Origin: an uncultured Bacilli bacterium
Lineage (GTDB): Bacteria > Bacillota_I > Bacilli_A > RF39 > UBA660
Length of the DNA: 48,986 nt
Assembly: GCA_934131175.1 (NCBI GenBank)
Contig: CAKOZD010000011.1
Coordinates: 1 to 48,986 of the forward strand
Direction: 5' to 3'
The notes beneath the pieces are model-generated. The model was not told the origin of the DNA and searched no databases. It worked only from the letters and a program-made list of their open reading frames with translations. Shown one piece after another: positions 1 through 7,866 of the stretch (the stretch's first letter is position 1; each line of letters opens with the position of its first letter). The translations under genes and the position numbers were made by a program.

Positions 1-113
1 ATAAGGAGCATATTATACATCGAAAACTGACATTTTCAAAAAAAGATATAACATGACATTATCATAAAATGATTACAGAATTGAAAATAAATGTAGTATT
101 ACTAAATATCTTG

Positions 114-122
114 TGTTATAAT
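114..122 (+). promoter_or_regulatory. extended -10 promoter of the first surface-protein gene
   Basis: A TGn extension (114-116) directly precedes a perfect TATAAT (117-122), about 30 bases before the start codon. No good -35 hexamer is visible at the right distance, which is common for extended -10 promoters. The AGGGGG at 138-143 is the ribosome binding site of the gene that follows. Confidence 0.6.
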
Positions 123-151
123 AGAGCCATATTTTTTAGGGGGAATGGTTG

Positions 152-1519
152 ATGAAGAAAAGATTATTTAGTATATTAGGTATTTTACTTACAATATTTA
201 GTTTTACTAATGTTTTTGCTCTTAGCAAGAGTGATATGACTACATTAAAATTAAAGAGTATAAAAAAACTTACTAATCCAAGTGGTTTTTCTTCAGTACA
301 AGGAGGAACTACAACTGATAAGTACATAGTTTCTTTATTTAGAAATAGTACTGATACAAAGACTGCTATTGTTGTTTTAAATAAAAATAATTATAAAAAG
401 ACAAAGCTTGGTGGTACTAATTATAAATTAGGTCATGGTAATAGTGCAACTTATAATAATAAGACAAATGAAGTATTAACAATGGATAAGAATATTGTTC
501 ATGTTTTAAGTGCTAGTACATTTAAAGAAAAGAAAAAGATTAAGTTAGATAAAACATATCATGCAATTGGATATGATAGCAAAACAAATCAATATGTTCT
601 TGCTTCTTCTTCTGGTAATAAAACTATATTTCATATAATGGATGAGAACTTTAAAGAGAAGAGTAAGTTTTCTATTGTTGTTAATATGACTAGACAGTCT
701 CTTACAGTAAAGAATGGAGTAATTTATTATTGTACTTATGAGTCTGGTAAAAAGACAAAGTATCAAAAACAATATGATGGTGTTTTAAAATCTAAAGAGA
801 ATGCTATTTATGTATATGATTTAAATGGTAATAAAAAGACAATCTATTATATTCCTAAAACTTATAATAATGAGAGTTTTAATGAGATAGAAAATGTTTC
901 ATTCGATGGAGACAAGATAATAGTACAATTTAATCAACATGGAAAAGCAGGATATTATACTTCTATAAGTAAGTTAAAGAATTATACTCTTACTGGTAAT
1001 TCAAAAAATAATAGTAGTAATACAAATAATAATTCTAATAATACTAACTCAAATAATAATTCTAATAGTACTAACAAGAGTGATAGTTCAAATAATAACT
1101 CAAGTAGTACTAATAACAATAATAAAGATAATACTAATAGTAGTAAAAATAATACAAATGATAGTTCCAAAAATGATGATAGTACAAATAATATAAATAA
1201 TTCAAACAATACAAATAATTCAAATAATACAAATAACGGAAATGATAATGTTAATTCAAGCAATACTAATAATGGTAATAATGTAAATAATAGTACAAGT
1301 AATAGTACTTCATCTAATGATGAAAATAATATAAAAGATACTAATACTTCTACTAATGAGAAAACATCTAATAATAATTCTAATGTTGGAGATAATATTA
1401 GTTCTAATACTCAAGTAGTTAAAGTACCTAATACTGCTAGTAGTAGTTATTTTTGGGTAATTGGTTTAATTGTACTTGGAATGGTATTTACTTATATTAA
1501 GAGAATTAATAAAAAATAA
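152..1519 (+). CDS. secreted, Asn/Ser-rich surface protein with VPNTA sorting-like tail
   Basis: This 455-residue protein has a signal peptide (about residues 1-25), a beta-strand-rich region (about 30-280) that could be propeller-like, and a long Asn/Ser/Thr low-complexity stretch (about 285-420). It ends with VPNTA (1424-1438), a hydrophobic segment and a positive tail. That C-terminal layout matches a sortase signal, with VPNTA in place of LPXTG. I infer a wall-anchored protein whose globular domain is held off the surface by the Asn-rich stalk. The ATG at 152 is preferred over a TTG at 149 because it lies 8 bases after AGGGGG. The gene is monocistronic, between its own promoter and a terminator. 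I do not recognise the globular domain. Confidence 0.75.
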   Translation: MKKRLFSILGILLTIFSFTNVFALSKSDMTTLKLKSIKKLTNPSGFSSVQGGTTTDKYIVSLFRNSTDTKTAIVVLNKNNYKKTKLGGTNYKLGHGNSATYNNKTNEVLTMDKNIVHVLSASTFKEKKKIKLDKTYHAIGYDSKTNQYVLASSSGNKTIFHIMDENFKEKSKFSIVVNMTRQSLTVKNGVIYYCTYESGKKTKYQKQYDGVLKSKENAIYVYDLNGNKKTIYYIPKTYNNESFNEIENVSFDGDKIIVQFNQHGKAGYYTSISKLKNYTLTGNSKNNSSNTNNNSNNTNSNNNSNSTNKSDSSNNNSSSTNNNNKDNTNSSKNNTNDSSKNDDSTNNINNSNNTNNSNNTNNGNDNVNSSNTNNGNNVNNSTSNSTSSNDENNIKDTNTSTNEKTSNNNSNVGDNISSNTQVVKVPNTASSSYFWVIGLIVLGMVFTYIKRINKK

Positions 1520-1527
1520 ATTTATAT

Positions 1528-1554
1528 AGCTAGTTTTTACTAGTTATTTTTTTT
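1528..1554 (+). terminator. intrinsic terminator after the surface protein
   Basis: A 7-bp stem (AGCTAGT with ACTAGTT, one G-U pair) around a TTTT loop is followed by a run of eight T. Confidence 0.75.
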
Positions 1555-1622
1555 GTAAAGATTTGTAAATAAATGTGAAATCTTTTTTTGAGTTATTTAC
1601 TTTTAAATATTTATTATTGTAC

Positions 1623-1628
1623 TATAAT
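1623..1628 (+). promoter_or_regulatory. -10 box of the mraZ operon promoter
   Basis: A perfect TATAAT lies 41 bases upstream of the mraZ ATG. The region at the -35 distance is only weakly matched. Transcription would start around 1635, so the GTGG boxes at 1637-1660 would lie at the start of the transcript. Confidence 0.6.
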
Positions 1629-1636
1629 AATAGGTA

Positions 1637-1660
1637 GTGGTTGATTGTGGTGAAATGTGG
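1637..1660 (+). promoter_or_regulatory. candidate MraZ operator: three GTGG boxes at 10-bp spacing
   Basis: GTGG occurs at 1637-1640, 1647-1650 and 1657-1660, exactly one helical turn apart, just downstream of the -10 box and immediately before mraZ. MraZ proteins are known to bind short G-rich direct repeats of about 10-bp periodicity in front of their own operon. The third box overlaps the GTGGGGGAT ribosome binding site, so bound MraZ could block both transcription and access to this region. The function is inferred from position and spacing. Confidence 0.75.
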
Positions 1661-1668
1661 GGGATTAT

Positions 1669-2106
1669 ATGTTTATTGGAGAATACCATCATACAATTGA
1701 TGAAAAGGGTAGAATTATTATACCTAGTAAATTTAGAGACGAAATTGGTAATAGTTTTATTATTACTCGTGGTATTGATAATTGTTTATTTTGTTATTCG
1801 ATAGATACTTTTAATAAGATTTCTAATAAACTTAATGAACTTCCATTCACTAAGAAAGATGCGAGAGACTTTAATCGTTTCTTTATGTCAGGTGCTACTA
1901 GTGTAGAATTAGATAAACAAGGTCGTATTAATATTTCTCCTGTTCTTATTAATTATGCCCATCTTATTAAAGATTGTGTTATAATTGGAACAGGCGACAG
2001 AATTGAGATATGGTCCAGTGATAATTGGGAGAGTTTCTTTAATTCTACAAAAGACATTATGTCTGACATAGCCGAAAATTTATTTAATGAGAGTGTGAAT
2101 TTATAA
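1669..2106 (+). CDS. mraZ: transcriptional regulator MraZ
   Basis: This 145-residue protein has the MraZ start (MFIGEYHHTIDEKGRI) and the tandem AbrB-like fold, with a first half of about 1-70 (KGRIIIPSKFRD) and a second of about 75-140 (DKQGRINISP). MraZ is the DNA-binding regulator at the head of the division and cell-wall operon and binds repeats upstream of itself. A GTG at 1657 would extend it by four residues, but family alignment and the GGGGG at 1659-1663 support the ATG at 1669. Its stop overlaps the rsmH start by one base, so the two are translationally coupled. The length is normal for the family. Confidence 0.96.
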   Translation: MFIGEYHHTIDEKGRIIIPSKFRDEIGNSFIITRGIDNCLFCYSIDTFNKISNKLNELPFTKKDARDFNRFFMSGATSVELDKQGRINISPVLINYAHLIKDCVIIGTGDRIEIWSSDNWESFFNSTKDIMSDIAENLFNESVNL

Positions 2107-3032
2107 TGAAACATATAAGCGTTTTACTTCAGGAATCTATTTCCTCCCTAAATCTAAAAGAAAATAGTATTGTAGTAGATGCTACACTAGGTTATGGTGG
2201 ACATAGTAGTAACATCTTAGAGAGAGTAAATAAGGGGTATTTATTCGCCTTTGACCAAGATAGTGAAGCTATTCGGTATAGTACTGATCGACTTAATAAG
2301 ATTGGTACTAACTTCACTATCATAAAAAGTAACTTTGTTAATATGAAAGAAGAATTAAACAAAAGAGATATTAATAAAGTTGATGCAGTGTTATTTGATC
2401 TTGGAGTTAGTTCTCCTCAATTAGACGACGAAAGTCGAGGATTTTCATTTCATAATGATGCTAGACTTGATATGAGAATGGATAGAGATCAAAAATTGTC
2501 TGCATATGAAGTAGTTAATGAATATAGTGAACAAGATTTATCTAGGATATTTTATAAATATGGTGAAGATAAATTTTCTAAGAGTATTGCAAGAAAAATT
2601 GTTGAATATAGAAAATATAAACCAATTGAAACAACACTTGAACTTGTTGAAGTAATTAAAAGTGGAGTTCCTATGAAGTATAGGATTAATAAGCATCCAG
2701 CAAGACAAATTTTTCAAGCAATAAGAATAGAAGTAAATCATGAACTAGATGTAATTGAGCCAGCACTTTCACAAGCATTAGAACTTTTGAATGTTGGTGG
2801 AAGAGTTGCAGTTATAACATTTCATTCATTAGAAGATAGATTAGTTAAAAACTATTTTAAAGAAAAGACTAAGGTAGACGATAAAGTTAAGGGAATGCCT
2901 AATATTCCAGACGAATATTTACCTGACTTTAAATTAGTTGTTAATAAAGCAATTATTCCAAGTGATGAAGAAATTGAAAATAATCCAAGAGCAAGGAGTT
3001 CTAAACTTAGAGTAATTGAGAGAATAAAATAG
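2106..3032 (+). CDS. rsmH: 16S rRNA (cytosine1402-N4)-methyltransferase RsmH
   Basis: RsmH methylates N4 of C1402 in 16S rRNA at the ribosomal P site, using SAM. The 308-residue sequence shows the SAM-binding motif DATLGYGGHS near residue 25, the family signature DLGVSSPQLD followed by RGFSF and DARLDMRMD, then IFQAIRIEVN and VAVITFHSLEDR, and an Arg-rich C-terminus (NPRARSSKLRVIERI). The length is typical. Its ATG overlaps the mraZ stop by one base, and ftsL follows after 11 bases, which is the standard Bacillota gene order. Confidence 0.97.
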   Translation: MKHISVLLQESISSLNLKENSIVVDATLGYGGHSSNILERVNKGYLFAFDQDSEAIRYSTDRLNKIGTNFTIIKSNFVNMKEELNKRDINKVDAVLFDLGVSSPQLDDESRGFSFHNDARLDMRMDRDQKLSAYEVVNEYSEQDLSRIFYKYGEDKFSKSIARKIVEYRKYKPIETTLELVEVIKSGVPMKYRINKHPARQIFQAIRIEVNHELDVIEPALSQALELLNVGGRVAVITFHSLEDRLVKNYFKEKTKVDDKVKGMPNIPDEYLPDFKLVVNKAIIPSDEEIENNPRARSSKLRVIERIK

Positions 3033-3043
3033 GAGATGGGGTT

Positions 3044-3352
3044 ATGAAAAAAGTAAAAAAGAAGTATAAGATTTCAAAATTTGAAAAATTGATTTATTCT
3101 TTGGCTGTTTTTTTACTGGTTATTTCTCCAATATCAATTGTTTTTTCTAAAGCAACTTTGTCTGAAATTAATTTTGAAGTAGAAAAACAAAAGAAGCAAA
3201 TAGAAGAACAAAAGAAAACTAATGAGTCACTTGCTATGACTATAGATGAATTAGCATCTTTAACAAAAATACAAGAAGTTGCAGAACAACAAGGTTTGAG
3301 TTATAATAATAATAATATTAAAACTATAACAGATGATAAAGAAGATAACTAA
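3044..3352 (+). CDS. ftsL: FtsL-like cell division protein
   Basis: This small bitopic protein of 102 residues has a basic cytoplasmic N-terminus (1-17), one membrane segment (about 18-36) and a Lys/Glu-rich coiled coil (about 42-85). FtsL forms a complex with DivIC and FtsQ/DivIB that recruits and activates the septal PBP and FtsW. Sequence conservation is low in this family, so the call rests on topology, coiled coil and position between rsmH and a class B PBP. The start has GGAGATGGGG upstream. Confidence 0.85.
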   Translation: MKKVKKKYKISKFEKLIYSLAVFLLVISPISIVFSKATLSEINFEVEKQKKQIEEQKKTNESLAMTIDELASLTKIQEVAEQQGLSYNNNNIKTITDDKEDN

Positions 3353-3366
3353 TAGGAAGTGATATC

Positions 3367-5526
3367 TTGAAAAAGCGTAAGAAGGGAAATAATATTAAAT
3401 ATTCAAGAGTAATAGTTTTTATTTCTCTTCTTTTATTTTGTCTAATGATTGGTAGAGTTATTCAACTTGGTTTATCTAAGGAAGTTGATGGAATAAATTT
3501 AAAAGAACTTGCTAGTAAGAGAAATACTAAAACTGATATAATTTCTGCTAAACGTGGAACAATATATTCTAGTGATGGTGATGCCCTTGCTCAAAATGTT
3601 TCTTCTTATAAGTTGATTGCATACTTGTCAAGTAAGAGAACAACAAATAAAAATAAGCCTCAACATGTAGTTGACAAAGAAAAAACAGCTGAGGCACTTG
3701 CTCCAATTCTTGGAATGGAAAAGGATGAAGTTTTAAAGTATTTAAATCGTGATGCTTATCAGACTGAATTTGGAAGTAAGGGTAAAGGACTTAATGAACT
3801 TACAAAGAAAAAAATAGAAGATCTTAATTTACCTGGACTTGATTTTTATGAAACATTTAAAAGATATTATCCTAAAGGACAATTTGCATCATATACAATT
3901 GGTTATGCTAAGAGTGATAGTGATGATGAGTCTTCTTCTATAAAAGGTGAAATGGGTATTGAAAAGCAATATGATAGTATATTAAAAGGTAAAGATGGTT
4001 CTACTACTTATCAAAAAGATTTAAAAGGATATAAAATTGCAGATACACCAGTTATTACAAAAGATGCAGAACAAGGAAAAGATATTTATTTAACACTTGA
4101 CTCTAATGTACAATTTTTTGTTGAACAAGCACTTAATAATAGTGATAAAGATTATGACTGGGAATGGTTTCATATAACTTTATTGGATGCTAAGACAGGC
4201 GCAGTACTTGCAACTGCTACTAGTCCTAGTTTTGATCCTAATAAGAGAAATATTACAAATTATCTTGATATGCTTAGTCAAAGTCCATATGAACCTGGTT
4301 CTACTATGAAGACGTTTACTTATATGGCTGCTATGGAAAATGGAGTTTATAATGGGTCTGAGACATATAAGTCTGGTGTTTATGTAACAAGTGATGGAAC
4401 TGAAATTGGTGACTGGAATAGAAATGGTTGGGGTGTAATTAGTTATGATAAAGGTTATGCTTTATCAAGTAATGTCGGTGTTATTAATTTAATTAAAAAT
4501 CATATGAATAGTGTAATGCTTAGACAATATTTTAAAAAACTTGGTTTTGGTAAGAAAACAGGTATTGAAATACCTAATGAGAGTCGTGGAAATTTAGAGT
4601 TTAAGTATGAGACTGAAATATATAATGCTGGGTTTGGACAAGGTATTACGACTACTCCAATTCAAAATGTAAAAGCAATGACTCCACTTACAAATGATGG
4701 TATGCTACTTGAACCATATTTGGTTTCTAAAATAGTTGATAGTGAAACTGGAGAGGTTGTTTTAGAAAATAAAAGGACTGAGATTGAAAGAGTTGCCTCA
4801 ACTGATACAGTAAATAAGATGATGAAGTTAATGGACGATACTGTTAATGGTATTGGAAATACTGGTTCTGGATATAGAATAGATAGTGGAGAACTTATTG
4901 GTAAAACTGGTACTGCTCAGATTGCTAATGAAAAAAGTGGTGGATATTTAAATGGTAAAGATGATATAATTTCTTCATTTTCTGGAGTTTATCCGAAGAG
5001 TGATCCTCAAGTAATTATATATGCATCAGTAAAACGTCCATCAGGTGGTTCTCAAAAACCAATAAGTAATGCAGTTAAAGAAATCGTTAATAATCTTTCT
5101 AAGTATTATGGTAATGATGATAGTAGTAGTAATAAAGTAGAAATAAATGATTATAAAGTTAAGAATTATGTTAATAAAAAATTAGATAAAGTAAAACTTG
5201 AACTTGAATCAAATAAAATTAATTATGTTGTTTTAGGACAAGGAGATAAGGTAGTTAAACAAACTCCTAGCAGTGGCGATGTAATAACAACAAATGATAC
5301 AGTTTATTTAATTACAAATGATAGTAATATTACAGTTCCATCTGTTGTTGGACTTTCTTCTAAGGTTGCTAAGAGTATTTTAAATAATCTTGGAATAAAA
5401 GTTAAATTAGATGGAGTTGGTTATGTTAGTGCTCAGTCTGTTGCTGAATCAACACAGATAAGTGATGGTATGGAAATTATTCTAACGTTGAATCCAAAGT
5501 TTAGTACGGAGGGTGAAAATGGGTAG
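3367..5526 (+). CDS. pbpB: class B penicillin-binding protein with PASTA domains (PBP2B-type)
   Basis: This is the septal peptidoglycan transpeptidase, 719 residues. An N-terminal membrane anchor (about 14-34) and dimerisation domain precede the transpeptidase with SxxK at S312-K315, SSN at 367-369 and KTG at 513-515. PASTA-like repeats fill about 595-710. By position after ftsL it corresponds to B. subtilis PbpB. The start is TTG at 3367: AGGAAGTG at 3354-3361 is well spaced and no ATG is near. All catalytic motifs are intact. The end overlaps the next gene by 8 bases. Confidence 0.93.
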   Translation: MKKRKKGNNIKYSRVIVFISLLLFCLMIGRVIQLGLSKEVDGINLKELASKRNTKTDIISAKRGTIYSSDGDALAQNVSSYKLIAYLSSKRTTNKNKPQHVVDKEKTAEALAPILGMEKDEVLKYLNRDAYQTEFGSKGKGLNELTKKKIEDLNLPGLDFYETFKRYYPKGQFASYTIGYAKSDSDDESSSIKGEMGIEKQYDSILKGKDGSTTYQKDLKGYKIADTPVITKDAEQGKDIYLTLDSNVQFFVEQALNNSDKDYDWEWFHITLLDAKTGAVLATATSPSFDPNKRNITNYLDMLSQSPYEPGSTMKTFTYMAAMENGVYNGSETYKSGVYVTSDGTEIGDWNRNGWGVISYDKGYALSSNVGVINLIKNHMNSVMLRQYFKKLGFGKKTGIEIPNESRGNLEFKYETEIYNAGFGQGITTTPIQNVKAMTPLTNDGMLLEPYLVSKIVDSETGEVVLENKRTEIERVASTDTVNKMMKLMDDTVNGIGNTGSGYRIDSGELIGKTGTAQIANEKSGGYLNGKDDIISSFSGVYPKSDPQVIIYASVKRPSGGSQKPISNAVKEIVNNLSKYYGNDDSSSNKVEINDYKVKNYVNKKLDKVKLELESNKINYVVLGQGDKVVKQTPSSGDVITTNDTVYLITNDSNITVPSVVGLSSKVAKSILNNLGIKVKLDGVGYVSAQSVAESTQISDGMEIILTLNPKFSTEGENG

Positions 5527-6415
5527 TAGTAAGTCTGATAAAATTGTCGCAATTATTGAGGTTGTTGTTCTTTTAATATTGATGATTGGTTACTTTATAA
5601 AGGTGTGTTTACCAGATATAAAGAAGAATATTGGGTCTAGTGATAAGATTATAAGTTATACAAATTATTTAAATATGTTTGAAGTAAATATAGATGGAGA
5701 TGTTGATTTTGCTTTTGTAATTAATAAAGATTATAAAATTAATCATATTATGTTTTTTAGTAAAAATTCTAGATGTTTATATAATCAAAATATAGAGAAG
5801 AGTAGTAGTAATAAAGATGCAATTGATAGTGCTGTTAAATTATTAATTAGTAATAATTTACTTACTACTACTTCTATAGTTAAAGTTACTAAATATAGTG
5901 ATGATTATTATAGTAAGTTTAAAAAGTATTTTGATGAAGTATTTAACAAGTATGGAATAGATAATAGTTATTTAGAAGAGTCTAGTGACTTGATAAAAAA
6001 GTCGAGTCTTCTTGGTAGTGATACTGAAAGTGAAGCGGAAGCTCTTAGAAATATTGAATATTATTCTAAAGAAATTGTAAGACATACAAATGTTTCTAAG
6101 AATCATAACTCTTCATCTGATGATAATATAATACTTGATGATAGTTCTAGTAAAAGTTTAAGCAATTCAGTTTATAAAAGTATTGAAAAGTATGTAGTTG
6201 AAAATAACATAAGTAATTTAGAAAGAGACAATCAAGAACTTATTATTTCAATGATACCAGCAGATTCTAGTTTAAAATATTATCCTAGTGATAGTAGTTG
6301 GTATTATGTTTCAAATGGTAAGATTTATGCTTATATAGAATTTAGAGATAATTCTAATAGTTATGGATATTGTTATAGTGGTAGTATAGATTTGATTAAA
6401 AATGGGGTATGTTAA
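5519..6415 (+). CDS. single-pass membrane protein of unknown function
   Basis: The product is 298 residues. It has a short cytoplasmic tail, one membrane segment (about residues 8-29) and a large Ser/Asn-rich extracytoplasmic part, with some beta-rich sequence near the end. The ATG at 5519 is chosen because GGAGGG at 5508-5513 lies 5 bases upstream; an in-frame GTG at 5513 sits inside that site. The gene overlaps the PBP by 8 bases and the next gene by 1 base, so all are probably co-translated with the division genes. Where Bacillus has spoVD, this lineage has unrecognised envelope proteins. A role in septal or wall assembly is only inferred from position. Confidence 0.7.
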   Translation: MGSSKSDKIVAIIEVVVLLILMIGYFIKVCLPDIKKNIGSSDKIISYTNYLNMFEVNIDGDVDFAFVINKDYKINHIMFFSKNSRCLYNQNIEKSSSNKDAIDSAVKLLISNNLLTTTSIVKVTKYSDDYYSKFKKYFDEVFNKYGIDNSYLEESSDLIKKSSLLGSDTESEAEALRNIEYYSKEIVRHTNVSKNHNSSSDDNIILDDSSSKSLSNSVYKSIEKYVVENNISNLERDNQELIISMIPADSSLKYYPSDSSWYYVSNGKIYAYIEFRDNSNSYGYCYSGSIDLIKNGVC

Positions 6416-6939
6416 TGAAAAAGTTAGTTAGTGTGAGAAATGGTATGATTGTTGTTTTATGTATAACTATCATATGTCTTGGAATTGGTTTTATTATTCT
6501 TTCTATGGAACTTGAAAAAGAAAAGAAAACAGATAAAGTTTATGATGTTTCTTTTGTAGAAGTTAGTAAAATATCTTCTGTTAGTGGTGGAAGTGTTGAA
6601 CCAGTTGGTAATATTTCTATTGAAGATGATGGTAAACTTCTAAATATGGATTTTACAATGAATAATGCAAGAGATGAGTTAAATTATAATATTACAATTC
6701 AAAATAATGGTACAGTAGATGCTGAAGTTCTTGATTTAATTGAAAGTCCAGAGTACTATAAAGGATCATTTAAGACTAGTTTACTTCCTGTTTCTATTAG
6801 TTTTTCAGATGTAAGTGAAAAGATACTTGAACCAGGAGATTCTACTGATGTTAAGTTAAATGTAGTTTATAATTATTCTACAGTTACTGGTGTTAAAAAA
6901 TTTAATTATAAATTAGGATTATTAAGTAAGAGTGTATAA
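6415..6939 (+). CDS. small single-pass membrane protein of unknown function
   Basis: This 174-residue protein has a basic start, one membrane segment (about 12-32) and an extracytoplasmic region of regular beta-strand pattern (about 55-170) that could be an Ig-like or DUF-type sandwich. The ATG at 6415 is preferred over one at 6409 because GGGG at 6404-6407 is then 7 bases away. Its start overlaps the previous stop by one base. It is the last gene before a terminator, so it probably closes the mraZ transcript. Confidence 0.7.
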   Translation: MKKLVSVRNGMIVVLCITIICLGIGFIILSMELEKEKKTDKVYDVSFVEVSKISSVSGGSVEPVGNISIEDDGKLLNMDFTMNNARDELNYNITIQNNGTVDAEVLDLIESPEYYKGSFKTSLLPVSISFSDVSEKILEPGDSTDVKLNVVYNYSTVTGVKKFNYKLGLLSKSV

Positions 6940-6953
6940 TGTAATTTTTAGCT

Positions 6954-6979
6954 AAGAGAGTATTTTGTACTCTTTTTTT
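6954..6979 (+). terminator. intrinsic terminator closing the mraZ operon
   Basis: The stem AGAGTA (6957-6962) with TACTCT (6968-6973) extends outward through A-T and G-U pairs and is followed by seven T. Confidence 0.75.
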
Positions 6980-6980
6980 G

Positions 6981-7009
6981 TTGTTTAAAAAAATTTTATA
7001 TGATATAGT
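6981..7009 (+). promoter_or_regulatory. promoter of the zinc-ribbon/clostripain gene group
   Basis: TTGTTT (6981-6986), a 17-base spacer and TATAGT (7004-7009) with a TGA extension form a good vegetative promoter 28 bases before the GTG start at 7037. Confidence 0.7.
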
Positions 7010-7036
7010 TTTATATAAGGTAGAGGTGTGTAGTGT

Positions 7037-7864
7037 GTGAGAAAAAGTAGTGAGAATTATGGTAAATTAAGAGAATATTTTAGAAAGAATAAAAAACTTT
7101 GTAGTATGTTAATAATAATTTTATTATTAATTATTCTACTTATTATATTAGGTATACGGAGTAGTGGTAAAGCATATTCAAATATTGATACTAGTAAGTT
7201 AGATATTGCTTCGAAACAGGATAGTGCAGGTAGTTTTTCTAGCAGTAATGTTTCTGATTGTGATGATTATTTAGATTATGATTACAAAGGTGAAACTTCA
7301 GAAAACATTATTAAAAATATCAGTGTTGAAAAAATATTTAAATATGATAACTATTTAATAGTTACTTTAAAGAATGATAATAAAAGACTTGCAGATATTA
7401 GTTATAAGATTGATTTTTTCGATGAGAATAATCAAGTAGTAAAAACTATTGAAGGAAAAAAGTATAGAATTACAACATCTAATACTGTTTATATTAGAGA
7501 AAATATTTATGGTGTAGATTATAAAAGATATGAATTTAAAATTACTAATGCAGAAGATAACGGAAAATATTTTTGTGATAATTCAAAAAGTTTAAAGACA
7601 AAATTGAAAGATGATGGAAAAAACTATTCTATATCTATTACTAATACAAATGATGATGATATTTCTGGTAATATTTGTTTAAAATATAAATTTGATAGTA
7701 ATGTAGTAAATGTCCAATGTAATATGTTTGATGTTGATAGTAATTCAACAGAGTCTATTAAGTTTGATAGTTATTATTTTGATCAAAAATATGAGGGACT
7801 TGTCTTTAATAATGTTGAGGCGTCTTTCAATACAATTCTTTATTCTAGAAAGAGAGGCAAATAA
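7037..7864 (+). CDS. single-pass membrane protein of unknown function
   Basis: The 275-residue product has a basic cytoplasmic head (1-20), a very hydrophobic Ile/Leu segment (about 21-40) and an extracytoplasmic region of beta-strand character. It contains two apparently similar halves (about 80-165 and 175-265). The start is GTG, with AGAGGTG 8 bases upstream and no closer ATG. It is the first gene after its own promoter and ends 2 bases before the zinc-ribbon protease gene, so a joint role at the membrane is likely. The family is not recognised. Confidence 0.65.
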   Translation: MRKSSENYGKLREYFRKNKKLCSMLIIILLLIILLIILGIRSSGKAYSNIDTSKLDIASKQDSAGSFSSSNVSDCDDYLDYDYKGETSENIIKNISVEKIFKYDNYLIVTLKNDNKRLADISYKIDFFDENNQVVKTIEGKKYRITTSNTVYIRENIYGVDYKRYEFKITNAEDNGKYFCDNSKSLKTKLKDDGKNYSISITNTNDDDISGNICLKYKFDSNVVNVQCNMFDVDSNSTESIKFDSYYFDQKYEGLVFNNVEASFNTILYSRKRGK

Positions 7865-7866
7865 GT

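Noticed and set aside
982..1263. Minus-strand Leu-rich frame opposite the Asn-rich stalk
   Set aside because: It is the antisense reading of AAT/AGT-rich codons.
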